64,000 nt of DNA from Fasciola hepatica (lineage: Eukaryota > Platyhelminthes > Trematoda > Plagiorchiida > Fasciolidae). The DNA is taken from contig CANUEZ040000024.1 of NCBI GenBank assembly GCA_948099385.1, positions 19,542,001-19,606,000 of the forward strand, written 5' to 3'. How positions within the stretch are numbered: the first letter of the stretch is position 1; every line of letters begins with the position of its first letter. A program made the position numbers and the translations under genes. Positions 43,665 through 58,000 of this stretch are shown piece after piece. The notes beneath the pieces were generated by a model. That model had not been told where the DNA came from. It made no database searches and saw nothing but the letters and a program-made list of their open reading frames with translations.

Positions 43665-44110
43665 GTGTTCTCTAATATGCACAGACGCGACACCATCAAA
43701 GCTGAAAATGTAGAGCATCGATTCACCAAAATACCGTTTAGGCCCTCTACGAATCTAAGCTGCAGACAACGGTGTATGCCCCTGCGGTATGACCGTCGGT
43801 GGCCTAGGAAAATAAGCCTCAACCTTGCACTTTTGTTTCATTTGCTTCACAAACAAGCTGTATTCTCTAGCCAGGTACAGTTCAGTATAAACTCGACACG
43901 CCAGCTACGCAATAAGGAACTCCGTATAACAGTCTCTAATTCTCGGAAACCTCTAAAGCGAACTTCTTCCTCCTTAAACAGGCAACTTTGTGGAGTAACC
44001 TCCTAGCCGAGATCCGTTCCACAGACTCTCAAACCATATTTAAGTCTAGGCTACACGTGGCGCTGGACATCCAAAAACTGATTGCTCTTGTAAATACATA
44101 TGTGACTATT
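43665..44110 (+). pseudogene. LINE C C-terminal region
   Basis: Open for 113 codons from 43665, with F-T-K-I-P-F-R-P-S-T-N-L-S, R-C-M-P-L-R-Y-D-R-R and L-L-F-H-L-L-H-K-Q. These correspond to the post-RT part of CR1/jockey proteins. It then reads W-S-N-L-L-A-E-I-R-S-T near 43995 in another frame, equivalent to W-N-x-L-P-x-E-V. Confidence 0.6.
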
Positions 44111-44159
44111 GATAGAGCCTACGACGAGAGTGTTGGATACTAACCCGGACCCTCGATAA

Positions 44160-46540
44160 TCTCTAGGATATCCTTACCGTTCACCGACGTTGCCACCACC
44201 TTAGAGTAAACCTACCAGGTTTCAATGCCCAAACTTATTTGCTTTCACGACTGAGGCCAGTGCCTCTGAAATCGTATATAAATATCCTAAATACCACCAG
44301 TTGCATGAAACATAGATTTTAAACATTCCCATTACTAACTTTAATGTAGTCACAGCCTCTGTCTCTAACCCAAGGGGCAGCAGCTGTCAGACCCCCCAAC
44401 CTCCATACAGTGGTCACACTAAATCGCCTCTTTAGGCACTCACCGCTCACCTCTCCCTGTTGCACAACTTCAGCATACTCCCATAATTGGCCTAAATAAC
44501 ATGTGATACTCAGTTCACATAACTACAAAATATCTGTAGATCGTCCCGATGCATCACCACAGTTCGTGAGAACAGAAGCCGACTCACATGTCAACAGAAA
44601 GTCGTCAGACTCAGGCCGTGTCAGAAAAGAGCAGTCTGGTACGCATTCCCCGTGTGTGTTTCCCACTTCTTCTCTCTTCCTTAGCTCAAAGCAGTGATAC
44701 CACCGACGGGAAAGTGGCAACAAGTCTGTAGTTGTCTTATGATGAGAGGGAAGACAGTCAACCCTAGCAGTGGCGGACCTTATGGGTCACGCGTAAAAAG
44801 TGGCGGGAGGAGGAGAAATAGGAATTACTGCTCGCGGGGAAGGCGCGCTCTCCTGCTCCTCTGAATTAAGAAAGTAACAAGGGTACTTCTGGCTGCGAAG
44901 GTATCGCATTCACGCTCTACCATTACAGCCACGACCCGACCCTGCTTATTGGATGCCCCGAAAAAATAGCGTACGAGCTAAACCCTTTTTACCCATGCCT
45001 AACTCTGTGCGAGGCGACAAGCGTGCCTAATAAGCTATCCACATATAACCCGGCCTCATCTCTTAGTTTACACACTTTCGGGTTCCTTGTTCCATCTCCA
45101 ACCCAGTGATCACTCGGTTCCGACACATAGGAGAAAGCAGGTGCTTCGATAGTCGCAGCTTCCAGTACAGTCCTCTTAAGGTTATATAGATTCATATCGG
45201 AACCTATCAGTCGGCCCTGCTAACTCTATGTCTATTCCGCTACATGGGCAGATACGTGACCTTCCGTCGCCTTAACAATATCTCTCTGAAATTGACAACC
45301 TCAACAGAAAGTACAAATTGAAATTACATTTTGAAGTGGTGCTCGTTTTCAAGTACTCGCCTGTAGTCACCTGTCGAATTATGACCAAATTGCCACCTTG
45401 ATGTAAGGGAAACTCGTCTATTCCTTCATCACCTTTATATCACACGAAAAATTTGTTCACCGTCGAAACAAATCCTGCCACACGTAAAACGCCTCCCCAC
45501 ACCGTGAATTTAGCAGCTTGCAGCAGTTTATATACGGCCAAAACTATGGCTTGTCCTGGTCAACACACCCCTATCCTAATCTTATGCTAATAAAACTTGA
45601 CTTCACAGTCCTCTCCACAGCGAGTAGCATGTGCCACCGAGCGCTGAAATGGAGCCTTACCATTGCTGTATCTATACACAAAGCTAAGCATATATTGCCT
45701 CAGTTTCTATCGTAACCCATGGGTGAAACCAGTTCCGGATTACCAATCTGCCCATAACTTCTAGATCTTGATCACTCCCATCAAATTATAATCCCTAGAT
45801 TTACGTTGCCACTTTAATCACAACCCCCCGCTATAACATCCTTCAGACCGCCACATCTTCAGTCTCCCTTCAGATCATGCCGGCTGCTTGGATGGCCATC
45901 GTTCACTGGGTGATACTCTCGGATTACCGCACGGATTTAATGAATCAGACTATCTTCCACGATGAACGGCCATCGTTTTAAGTGAAACACACGCTGACCG
46001 ATGCTATCTGGAACCTCTTACATCGCAAGCCGCTGCAACTACAATAAAGGTACTCGGGTTACAGGCCACCCCGACAGTTTCACCGAACCGCAAGAGCGGA
46101 TTTCCGACATCAAACGACATCAAGTATTGGCCCAAAAACTACTTCCAGTAAATCCTCTTATCAGTCGATGTGGTCTCCAAATCATGGCCGAAGTCTTACC
46201 ATTTCCGGTGCTTTTTCAACCTACTTTCCCCTCTTCGCCATCCAGCGCAATTCTACCTCATTTTCGCCTGCTACCCAGTCATTTTCCTCATGAACATCCA
46301 GTCGCGCCTGATGAGCCCGCCCATGTTCATGACCCGCCGTCAGTGGCAGATACGATCTCTACGGAAAAATACCAGCCACTCGCAGTCGGCCAAAACTTCA
46401 GTAAATTCTTGTGTTGTGCACACAAAACTTTTATACCTACATCTGACAATATCCGCCGTCGCCTAGGGTGTAGTCCTCTGCAAATCACTGCCATAGGACT
46501 TGTGTACCCATATTTCAACCCTTTTTCTTTGCTTTGACGC
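44160..46540. other. Unassigned DNA
   Basis: No recognised motif. The minus-strand frame 45195-44989 (68 codons, R-N-P-K-V-C-K-L-R-D-E-A-G-L-Y) and the plus-strand frame 46001-46537 look protein-like in composition but match no family I know. They may be LINE leader or linker remnants, given the LINE pieces on both sides. Confidence 0.35.
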
Positions 46541-47239
46541 AACTGCTCCATCTTCTCTTTCCAGCTCACTGCCCTCGCAAAGAACTCATTTTGGAATCCT
46601 CGGCTAAGCGACAAACCGTAGTTTGTGCCTCTTTGACAGCCCGCAACATTCCTCGCAGAGTGTTTCTGTCCACGCAAACTTTGAAATACAACGTCGTTCT
46701 CTGTATCGCAATGGAATAACCTGGAAAAACACGACTAAACTAAACTTATCTGGCCTCACGGGCTCAGTCCTACTTGAGGTTTCTATGACACTGTCCACCA
46801 ACTCAAGGATTTGTCCAAGTGACATTAGCAAAATACCACTCAATATGCCGCTAACACTGCTGACTGATAATTCGACGTTGGTTTTTACTCTCCACCGTGT
46901 CCGGATATTCATTGATGCATATCTCTTTCCGGTCCTTCGACATCTATCCTCCTAGAAACCAAAATGTACGCCCGTGTATTTCTTTCTATAAGTCTCGATT
47001 TCTCTTTGATCTCTCGACGAACCTTTGGTAACCTTTCTTGCATATACTACATCTTCCCAACACCTGAATGACGCTTTTACCATCAGTTTTGCTTTTGGAA
47101 AACTCTCCAAAAGGCCTCGATCCCGAAACCGAAATGGCTTTGCACTTCTCGCGGTAACCGTTCCCACTTTAGTTCATTTAAACACTGCCTAGTCCTACCT
47201 TAGTGGTACTAGGATATAGAAGTTCGAGCTTTGAAACTT

Positions 47240-48420
47240 GTGAATATTTCATACTACTGTGATAAGCTGTACTCCACTATCATGCCTTGAGCAAGAGTCT
47301 TGATCCCAGTCGGGAAATATACCATCATTATAATTGACGCTGGCACTTCTACAGTTGTCCCGTACATTGACATGTACAGGGCCTTTTACCTTGTTCATCA
47401 TATGCGACTGTCCCCAAAATCCGACCTCTTGGTATATCAGATCCTTTCTTCTGTTTGCTGTCCCCATACATCTCTCGCAGATCACAAGCTGTGTTGGTTG
47501 ACTGCTAATTATCTTCTTTCAAACCCGTTGCCAGTGATGTCATCCGAGGCAGCTTATTTAGCCCATTACTATTCCCCTTTTACATAAATGACACTTTACC
47601 TGCTGTTTGCCCCAGTACCTCACCTCTCCTCGCCGGTGATATAAAAATAGTATACTCCTTTCACCCTAGTGACCTATCCATAACCTTATGGGAAACATCA
47701 CGTGACTCCTCCTCTCCCCAAACCTGACCCACCTCATGGTTCACGAAAATCCCCATAGAGAAAATCTTCCCCTCACCTCACAAATGCACTGTACTGAAGG
47801 GTCAAAGCAACCTGGATGGCCTTCACGTCCCCGATTGCCCCACGGTCATTGACCCTGGCAAATTCTGCCACTATTCTTCTAACTTCTCGGAACACGCGTA
47901 GTTCCAAACCGCTACATTTAAGCCAGCCCTGGGCCTAATACATCAATGTTTCTTACTACTCAACAGTTGCATTGCCGTATATATCCCACTGTCAAGACCG
48001 CTCTCACACTACTGCCCAATAACCCCCTTCTACTGGCCACGTTCTGTCGTATTCCTTGAGAATGCTGGGCGTGTACGTGGGCGCATCCTGAGACTTAACA
48101 TGCCGCCAACGTCGTGAGCTTCTACAAATTGAGCCTCCGTGGACTGGTCGCGTGAGACTCAACATGGTATTTCGTTTTGAGCTAATACACAACCAAGTCC
48201 GCACTTCCTTTCACAACTCATTCACCACCCTCTTTCTCTTTCCCCTTCACCACTGTACCCATTCTCCTTTGTCCCTCAATCTACTCTCAGTCTGAGTTCC
48301 TGATCCTTCCGGTCAGCCTATTCCAAAACCTGGAATGAGCTTCTCCTCGAAATGCGCAGCGCCTCTCCAAAGCACACTTTCAAGCGAGAACTTCTTATCT
48401 ACTTAATTGGTCCCTATGTC
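47240..48420 (+). mobile_element. Jockey/CR1-type LINE D, 3' part, decayed
   Basis: Plus-strand remnants in order: an RT block with Y-I-D-M-Y-R-A-F-Y-L-V-H-H (about 47362-47400; compare L-D-M-S-K-A-F-D-x-V-x-H), L-F-x-F-Y-I-N-D-T-L-P-A-V near 47570-47610, and a C-terminal F-R-S-A-Y-S-K-T-W-N-E-L-L-L-E then H-T-F-K-R-E-L-L-I-Y-L near 48310-48400. Stops and shifts are numerous. Confidence 0.68.
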
Positions 48421-48799
48421 ATGTCGCTAGTCTGTGAGTGCGCCTGTGCTGACCTGGCCTTTGAAAAAAGGTCTCACGCTGTAACCTTATTGCCTCCGCG
48501 CCACAAGCCAACACCTAAATTACATGCCCAAACTTTTTTCTTCTCCTCAGTATCACGAACCATGTTCATTGCCATCTCCGATCCGCCATGAGTTTATCTC
48601 CCGTTTCTGTACGATAATCTTACCCCAGGCCCAAACTCGTCTGTGTATTCATCTTGACTTCATCCATTTCCTTCTTTCTGGCACCTTTGAGTTGACCCCA
48701 TCACAGCTTCCCATTACCTATTTCGTGTCCTTACCATAGATTGAAGACACTCATGTCTCCTACTATTCACACGTGTGTCTTTCAAAAACGGTCCATAAA

Positions 48800-48850
48800 C
48801 ACACTGTAAATACAATAATTTTGTTAGTATTATGATTATTATTAGTATAG
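48800..48850 (+). repeat. A/T-rich short-repeat tail
   Basis: AATACAATAATTTTG followed by degenerate ATT/TAG repeats. It lies about 400 bp beyond the LINE D coding remnant in the same orientation and is a plausible 3' tail of that element. Confidence 0.45.
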
Positions 48851-51715
48851 CTCAACCTAGGGACCCGCCGCATAGATGAGCCCTTGTTTGGCTTTTTGGC
48901 TTCCTTCCTTCCAGTCAAAGGTCGATACTCAGCTGGGGCAAACCCAGAATGCTTTCTTTTATCCGTTTCCTGTTTTCAGGGATCCTCAGTGACGGTCAAC
49001 CGCTTCGGGCACGGTACGGGTCACTTCCCTGGCCGGTGCTGCAGGATAAAATTGCTGCATGGCCATCTATCAACCGCTGTTCCCGTTGGCTCTGCTGCCC
49101 ACGATCTCTCAAAATCTGGTCGGCGGATCCTGGACCATACATCCTTCTCAGGTTTATTTTGCACCCTGTGTAATCATCAGTGATCACCCGTGCCAAGCCC
49201 AACGGTGAGGGGAGCAGCCGGATCCCCGCTTTAGCCACCTCACTTGTGGCGTGCAAGCGGTCTGCAACGATGTGCAAGGGCAACTAGGCGAGTGGATCGC
49301 GCCCCCTGTGTTTATTCCATGAAGCATTTTCTGGGTCGATTACCCAGCCCACGGTCATCCCCATCCAGTAGCACGGACCTGGGGATCGCACTTCTTAACT
49401 CCGTCAGCCTTGGAGTATCCAGCACTGTTGCAGATGGCATGCTTCCATGCCACAATAAGCTCAAGTATCATTCTTGTCACCACCTCTATTGCTTCCCTTT
49501 TTCGTCTCTCCGCCATTGCGTGCACATCCACCAATTCCGTTCTTACTCCTAGCGGTTTCTCATCATGATAGCTTTCACTGCATCATTTATTATCGTCTCA
49601 TCTTCTCACATCCCTCAGAACCGAAAATGTTTGCTCTTCTACCAGAGTCTTCCCTATCTACTCCAAATCTCTACTCAGCTTCTACCACCCTAGGCACCCA
49701 CAGCTTGTCGATTGCACCAACACTGCTCAATGCCTGCCATCTCGTCATATCCTTCGGTGCCCTGCCATTTTATGCATCATGTCTTTCAGCACAGACTCCA
49801 CCGTGCCCATGCCAAACTGCATGCTAGAACTCACCGCTTCCGTCCGCAAATCTTTCACAGCCCCATTTATTATCCATCCATTATCACCATATATTCTTTA
49901 CATGGCTCCGCATATTCCTCCGGATCTTTCCATCAGCCAGGCCCTAGATTGGCATCCGTCGGTCTAATCCCCTTGTGCAACTGCCAGCAGGAACGAAGCT
50001 CCGCAGCCTCATCGTCCCAGAATGGATGCGCAAATAATTCTCGTGCCCAATTTTCCATCACAGGTTTACTGGACCTGGTGTCCATTTTTTCTTCTGGCTT
50101 CTTTTTGTTTCACCAGTATTCAAGCGGCTATACTGATCATCTCTTACCTGCTTGTCTTCCGCCACTCTTCTCAGCTCCTGTTTTGTATATTTATAGCCAC
50201 ATGCATACTTTTTATCCTCTTTATGTCAATCTGCCCTTCTGAATTTCACCAGTTTTGAGAACAGCAATACGTCATGAACTTCACACACACTTCCAAACCA
50301 AATGACCTGCCCTCGCTGGACTCCCCTGATCTTCCATGTACCCATCTCATTCCTAAATTATTAGCCGTCACAACTGCTGCATCCTTGTGCCACAGTTGAT
50401 CTCACTTCCCGGTTATGTTTCTCCGCTGACGGTTCACACAACTCCGGCCACGTTGTAACCTTATTCGCTGTGCTTTCCCTCGCCATTTCTATCGTAGTCA
50501 TCTTCCCGCTGCACCATGTACGTCTATCTCCTAATGCTTCCCTCGCTTTCAGCGGTCGTAGCATGGTGCACCTGCTCCGATCAAATAGTAGATCTAACCT
50601 CAATGTTTCCCTTCGATCTTTCCCCCCCCCATCTCTTCTCATTTATGAGCTGCTCTTCACAATTGTCATTATACCCGTGTTTCCAAGATCGTTTTTCTCC
50701 CTCTGATGATCCAACAAGTTCACCTGCCATAAAGAAAACAATAGACAACGGTTTTCCTAGGTTGTTCTCAACCTCATCTAACCCTACATGTCTCTCCCGC
50801 TCATTGCTATTCCCGTATTCTTGCAATCCACTCTTTTACACCCTAGCTTGCTTTATATGTATGCTCTTCATCCTCCAGTTTTTCTCCGGCCACTTTCATA
50901 ACTCTTATGCAGCTGCCTGTCTTGATGCGCTTCCATTATGACAATAACTGTGCCTTGCAGCCACGGTATACCAAACTTCGCATAACATTTATGTGACCTG
51001 ACCTGCCTTCCAAGAATTACATCGCTTGTTCTCGGTTTTGCACCTAGTTTTGTACCCTGTCACCAACCATATACCCCCTGGCAGAGAAGCTCCTTTGCCA
51101 TCTAGTCCTTGGCTATGCAACTCAATTTATTCTTTGTCTTCTTTCTTTACCATGGTCGTTACAAACGATTTTAACTCTCTCCCGTGTAAGACTCCTAGAC
51201 TTCAGCAATTTCCACTTGGATTGGTCCAATTCGCCATCTGATCTCAACCTCCAAAGTCGCTGGACGTCCATTTAACTCTGTCAGCTTGTTCATTCAAACT
51301 CCCTCCATTGTTTCCTGGTGTACATAGCACCGTCACACATTTGTCTCGCATTAAACCCCTTGCGTCTGTCTATTCAAAGCTTGGTATACATTCTTCTACA
51401 TTACCAAGAAGTATCGTTCAGTATTATCGCAAGTAACATTTGGTCATATGAAAGATCTGATGTGAGCCGCTCTTACATTGATCATTCCCATTATTCATCA
51501 AGAAAACGAAGACGACGGACGTTAAACGTGACAGTACCAGGCGTAATGCCGTCTGAAAACAATCACGTAAGGCAGGACACCAAAAAGGAGGATACAAGAG
51601 GCAGATATGAAAAAAGAAATCAAATGTCAACAAAAACGAAACAATAAAACATTCAAAAACGTCCTCAAACGGAGGCCTGAACAGTGGCAGTCAAGGAGGC
51701 TAACTTGATCCGGGA
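48851..51715. other. Unassigned, pyrimidine-rich plus strand
   Basis: The plus strand from about 49450 to 51300 is strongly C+T-rich and gives many Leu/Ser/Phe/Pro-rich frames on that strand. None shows a known domain. The bias resembles that of the neighbouring LINE C and D sequence, so old LINE sequence is possible, but no RT or endonuclease motif was found. Confidence 0.4.
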
Positions 51716-51727
51716 ATCACTCCTGGA

Positions 51728-52024
51728 TCACCAGTTGTGAGGTCGCCTAATTTTACCTCATAGTTTCCTCAATAAAGTGTTGTCCGATCTTCTGAACTGA
51801 GTGGATCAGCTGCACTTTACTCCTTTGCTCGGCACAGTATGAACCCATCGACCCATGACCAATAGGAACGAGAAGGCGATCGGGAGGGGTAGTGAATGTC
51901 GTGTATTTGAGAGCATGCTTGAGAGCGTGCGCGGGAGCAGTGATCAAATGGCAACTGCGCTTGACAGTCAGTGTTCAGTTAAGCAGTAACCACGTTAGAA
52001 AGCTCGAAAAATGACTGCCGCCAC
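51728..52024. repeat. Unclassified dispersed repeat X, copy 2
   Basis: Partner of 38215-38510 in the same orientation; conserved blocks as listed there. The two copies are 13.5 kb apart with unrelated flanks, which makes a dispersed element more likely than a tandem duplication. Confidence 0.8.
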
Positions 52025-55000
52025 ACAAAATACCTCAGTTATGAACCGGGGCTCTACCCATTTCTTGCTCCTGCCGTAGGTAGAGATTATACACGGAAGC
52101 ATACGTAGTGACCATCATCAGTTCCTCTGATCGCCAGTAAGTCTGTCGCTGGCACCCACTATACCGTTTACCAAGAACGCCTTGCATTTCGTGCAAACGA
52201 ATCAGGCGCTCTTTGCATGCAGCTCAGCTGTGGATAATTTTCAGACAGGGGGAAAAGTGGAGGGTTCCTTCCACGCCGCAGCACCGCCTGTCTTTAATTA
52301 TGCAATCGGCTTTCAGTCATCACTTTCGGAACCAGATTTATGGTAGGACATGTTGTAGGCGTGTGTGGGTGCCTAGGAGTGATTGCTCGTCGAATGATCC
52401 CGGAGTGGCAGAATTTCCGTTCCTGACGGAACCTGATGCCCCTTTACCCTTTTTGTCTGATTGGGTTTACGAGGGATGCTGGGATACACTACTCGAATAC
52501 TAGGTGGCTGCCGAAGGTATGCCCACAGAACTGAGGCCTGACGTCAGTGACAGTCCGGTTCATAGTGCCAGGAGGGCCCCAGGTTTGCACCACACTTTGA
52601 ACTCCTGGTATCATCAGTCTTTCGGAAGCTCGAAAGCAATACTCTGCAGGATTGCTGTCTAAAAGACCAACAGGGGGTAACCTTTCAGAAAGGTAAGGCC
52701 TCGGCTGCTGGCGTGCTCACTCCTTGTGCGAAGTGCATCACTACATCCCGGCATACCAAAACAGCCATAGGGTGAGGCCGCAGCTCTTTGTTCAAGAGTA
52801 TCTTTGAACCAACGTAAAGTATGGCCCAGCTGAGAACAGCCACATGGGTCACCAAGTGGTAAACTTGCCGAGGACAGCAAGCTATCCAGAACAGATAAAA
52901 AACTTTCATGCTGAGCAAGTGTTGCGTGAGGCCGGACACACCTTCAAGTGCCCCGAGCCGGTGCCAGTCAAATTCGAGCACCCACAACGAGAGGGACGTG
53001 CTGTTTGTTGCAGCTGGTGGGATAATGTAGGCTAAGTCCGGAAATGCCTCAGTAAAACCAGATCTCTCGGCAGAGGAGGGACGTCCGAAAAGCCACCCTA
53101 ACCCCCAACATGTGGCATCTCACCTATGCCCAGTCCAGCACCATGGGTGAACATCGCCAAGTGTCAGCCGTTAGGAATGTTTACAAGTTTCCAGCTAAAA
53201 CGGAGACTGACATAGTCCAAGGTGACTCGTACGTGTCTGAGGTACACCGGTCAAACTCAGCCAAAGAGCAGCAGTAAAACCTAATAGAGCTAACTCAGAA
53301 GCACAAGATTTACACCAGTCGTGGGGCATCGAAAGTAAGCATGGAGAAAAAAGCCAACGGCGCCCGCAAACTTTGTCTAAGCGCAAGTGAATGAAACCTC
53401 TGACAGTGAAAAGACCCGCAGCTACAGCGGCAGCCAAGGCAGGAGGAATAAATTTGGTATACTTCAATGAGTTAGTGGTGGGAAGAAATGAAGAGAGCTG
53501 ATCGCTGAACCCGAGGGGGCATCTCAACAACTGAAACTTGGCTGGGTAAGGACATGACGACAGAACATCCTCGGCATACAGCGTACAGTATCCCTGGGGT
53601 GGACGGGAGATGCGGAAGAGAGGGCAAGGGCGAAGACCTGCCCGATGCAGACTTGTACGAACAGAAGCAGGAGGGGTTTCACCCAATTCAAAAGTACCAG
53701 CAACGTCATGCTGTCTGACTACACTGGATATGAAGGTGACTTTGACCTGCGCCTGCGGACCTCCAACCTCACCCTCCGATGAAGAAGCATTTCTATTGGA
53801 GATTGTGACCCGAACAGCCCCCGGGTCTGATAGGCTGGTGATTGTCAGTAACTGAAATTCATCTAGGCTGAATTCGAGGAATCGCGAGCAGCCTGAAGTG
53901 GTTTTAGTTACCAGAAAGTTGAAGCCGTATGCAGATTTGAGACAGTACAACACGTTAACAAACCAACCAGGTAGAAAATAGTCTAGTCACCATGTACAGC
54001 ATACCTAATCCTTGCCAGGCGGCCGGGAGAAGCCAGTCAACTTGGGGTTGCTGCAGCCGTAGGCAGAAGAGATCACGAAGTAAAATGGCTCCTTTTCAGA
54101 ATAAATATCCCAAAAGTCCCCGAAAACTACGGGGAAACTTTTGGGAGGCCCACAAATGAGGGCTGAGGATGGCAGCGGAGGCTGCACAATGGGCGGCCAT
54201 CGATCCCACAATGAAAGATTAGCCGTCGCTTTTAAAGATCGCATAAAGCAAATGCCATGCGCTTGCCCTGATGAGAGGGAAAAAGAGAACAGGCGGAACA
54301 CTTGGTGGATCAGCGGGACCGAAAAAGCACCGGCGGGTAAGTAAATGGGTGGCCGTGCTTCCGAAGCTCCTGTGTTATCTTTACTTTCTGCAGTATCTGG
54401 GGCCCTGCGAACTTCGTGCGCAAAAGTCTCGTTAGCCACAGCGAAAGACTAGGTTGGCACAAGTTTTCAAGGGGTTTTTGAGGCCGTGCTACAAATGCGT
54501 ACAGTTTTAGGTTCACCTGTGCGTGTTAGAGGGAAATTTAAATGTGCCGCTTGTATATTCACTCCACTTTGAAGCACAACCGAAGTACACAAAGACTTCT
54601 TCAAACTAGAACACACAGCAGGTGCCAGAAAACCTTCTCAACTTCCCAGGCTTTACCGCTTTACCCACTGGAAGGAATCCGTAGAGTCAATTGAGGTAGA
54701 ACTTGCCGTAAATGGGTTTAGGCCAACAAAAGCTGCCGGGCAGTATGGAATCAAATCCGCTCTCCTATGTCCGCTGGTAGGCACTACTTCCAGGGCGCTG
54801 ACACATCTTCCCCACAGGTCACTAGCGTCACCTACGCTGCCTTATGACAGCTTAACGGCTGGGGAGGTGCCCATCTGCAAGGGAGACAACCAGCTATAGA
54901 ACTGTTAGCCCACTCGGTGGTACTTGGGGCACCTGGGCGGAACGATGGTTAAAGGAAAACGGGGCAAACCAAACTCCGTTGAATGATCACGGAAGGGTAG

Positions 55001-58000
55001 CTTGGGTTTGTGAAGAGTAAGTCGTCTTAGGAACATCCTGTCACTTCTGGACGAAGAAACCAGCAGGATTGACACAGACAACAAAGTTGAACTTCTTTCC
55101 TGGCTTCTAAAAAGCTCCTGGCACAATAAACGGCAGGCAACTGATGCACTGACGCAGTGTTGGGCGTGTGGATTGCTCGCGGGGCTCTCGGCTGGAAAGG
55201 AGCGTGCTCCAGTGTTGAAGTGTCTCCGTTTCGGGCTGAATATTACACGTCCAGCCCAGCCGGGGCACACTGGAGGATGCCACAAGGTCGGCTTTGGGGC
55301 TCCTGATGTTCCCTATATAATTAAACCATCCGGTGAACGCCCTTATGTGTCCCAGCTTCCAGTTCGCGGATGATCTCACAAATGTATAGATCCATCTTCG
55401 AAGGGGATAAAATAGAGTTATTCGGAAGCCACGAGTGGGTGGAAAAATGGGAGCTCCCTCTAGTAGAAGTCAGACAAGTGCCGAAGAGCAGGGGGACAGG
55501 GAAAATTCATATTTTGTCGATGGATTAACCAGGGTGACTGAGACAGTTAGGTCTGTGAAATATATTACTTCTACGTAACCCAGAAGTTCACGTCTACGAA
55601 CCGGCGCCCTGTGGCGGTGACCATAATCGTCGGCTCGCCGTTCGAGCACTCTCGGATTATCAGTTCTCTGGACGCCGGCACAATTGTGTGACCTCAATAA
55701 ACGCATGCTTACCTCCATCTGGAGAGCTGTATTCAGGCCTTGGTACCAAAGCTGGTAAAAGACAACCAGCTGTTGGAAACATTTCAAGGGCGGCTTACTA
55801 AAATGACTGCTGAGCTTAAGAATATGACACACACACTACCAAAAGCTCTCAGCCTGAGCCCGCTAATTAAGCTTCACTCGCGGAGATCTGAATGAAAGAT
55901 TAAAATGGTTAAACGGACCGTCCGAAACCGACGGGACTTTAATAGTTCCAATAAACAAACCAACACATGGAGACACGAAAACAAACTGATCGGACCCAAG
56001 GCCATCAGAAAAGCCCGGGTGCAGCCCTCCCGTGACCGGGTAGCAAATAACTGGGACCAACCATAAACAAAGATACTAGCAGCGGGCGGAATGGCCTAGC
56101 TCAAAGGACGGCTGAATGACTGATGGGACGGGGTTTTCCAGATTGCCTCTTGTCGGATGAAAGTCACATCATCTTATCTATTCGGTGTTACTTCTGTCCA
56201 GCTTTCCCTACTCCATTTCCTGGACACAGTGTACCCGTCTCCATGTCACACAATAAAGTATAACATTCTGAAACCGCCTTTTATTCATCCAGATACTCCC
56301 TCAAGGGTTCCTTTGCCTTGCCGGTTGCGGCCATTTGCGGCCGTGAACCTGTATATTCATAGCGATTTCCAGTTTATCGCAAGCGAGCCCACTTTTCATC
56401 CACTTTATGGTAGTTCGACACTCGACGACCATAACATTTTTAGCGTTAAACAGTTTATTCACAGTAGGCAATTGCAGCCCTCTAGTTCAAGAATCTAGGA
56501 GTACACTGGCCAAGGACTCATGCCACATGAGCACGTCCAATCCGAAGCGGACTGAACAATGCGAGGCCCAACAGGAAAGCTGCCAATAGGCTAGCTACGT
56601 TCTACTGTCTAGTCTCGCTCCCGATCGGCCGGGGAAAATGATCGTCGGTGGCAGAACAACAAAGGGAGACCCCTAACAGAGGAAAACCGAATCAGCTTGG
56701 TCCTCGGCAGCGACGGTCTTAGGTAAGATTCACACAGTGAAAACACCGGTACCTGCAGGCATTGACGAGCTTCCTCCCATTACCTTTCAACAGTGTGAAG
56801 AACAACTACCCGAAGCGCTGTTATTTAGCCACGCCGTAAAAGTCGGCCGAGTCTCCGAATGTAGACAATTCACGTGACATTTCCTGTGCTCAAGTCTGAC
56901 TCTTAAACTGAGCCTCAAAACGCCTCTGTGCAGTGGCGTCATCACTGATAGTGTAGAGGGTAATGGCAAGACTCTTAAGCGATGCCCTCGTCGACCATTT
57001 TCAAGAAGGCTACCTTCACGAAGCTAAACGTGGTTCTCAGAATCACCTTCCCAACTGCAACCCTCTTTGCCCTCTTGTACCGTTGATAGGTAAAGATGCC
57101 TTGGAGAACAATTTTGCGATTTTCTCTAGGACCAACTTGAACCTGGCTTCATGAAATACCCGCCAGTCTTCCTGCTCTTATGCGTCGTGAGTATATCGCA
57201 TGGACTTTATCCACTCGGAATTCCTTCTAGGTTCGAAGCCTCCACTGTTGAATACGAAGCGCCGATTTCTTCGTCCACGGAAGAAAAGTACTGCTTTGAA
57301 CTCTAGGGTCGTTTCAGCAATTTCTGCCCAGCTGCAAAAGGTAAAAATAGATTGATTCGTTGCTTATAAAACGCTGGATTGTGAAGTGAACAGTTCTGCG
57401 AACATCTACAACCCTCGGATCGGAGATCACAGGGACTCAAAAACGACAGCCTTTTTCTCGATGTAGTGAGGCAAGCATGTGAGCCATGCGGGACGAAAAC
57501 CAGCCACCCTCAAGAGGGTAATAACAAGTTGAAGCGGTCAAACAAAGGTTGGTGTACAGATATAGGGGTAGAACAGGTAAATTAGTGTGCAATGCAGTAA
57601 GGCGACAAGTGGGGGCGTTGTAGTGATTTCGAAGGATTTTGCATCTGGTAGTTACGCCGTTGAAAGCCATGGCATTCAGCCGACCGAAAAGCCTTGGACA
57701 ATTATTGTGGGCTTCTATGCCCTGTCCACATCTTTTGGTGGAAAAATCCGATTTAGCTGTTCAGTCCTCGGCACCAGCCTGCCGAGGCTTCATTGCGTGA
57801 AGTTTTTTCCCTTTTTGTCTGAGGGCTTTCTAAATCGATGGCAAAAATAAACGGTAAAGGTCCGTGGTCGCTCCAACCAAGTGGTTCCGTATGCTGAGTG
57901 GGCACTTGGCTGGAACACATCCAATAGGGCCGGGCTGCAACCTCCCCTCCAGTGCGGTGATCTATGAACTTTTTGGAGTAGGGTCTTTTTACGGACCACA

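Larger units (their letters stand above)
41430..44150 (+). mobile_element. Jockey/CR1-type LINE C, long but decayed
   Basis: Plus-strand order: endonuclease remnants (41430-41850), RT N-terminal part (42476-42868), RT core (42781-43215) and C-terminal region (43665-44110). Frames change at each step. The catalytic YADD/FADD box, expected near 43300, is not recognisable. Similar but shorter pieces at 40595 and 47240 point to one family repeatedly inserted here. Confidence 0.78.

Noticed and set aside
53195..53953. 252-codon minus-strand frame as a gene
   Set aside because: No motif, no exon structure and overlapping frames opposite; length alone is not enough in this GC-balanced tract.
55680..55700. 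CCTCAATAAACG resembling the start of repeat X
   Set aside because: Similarity stops after a dozen bases; too short to count as a third copy.
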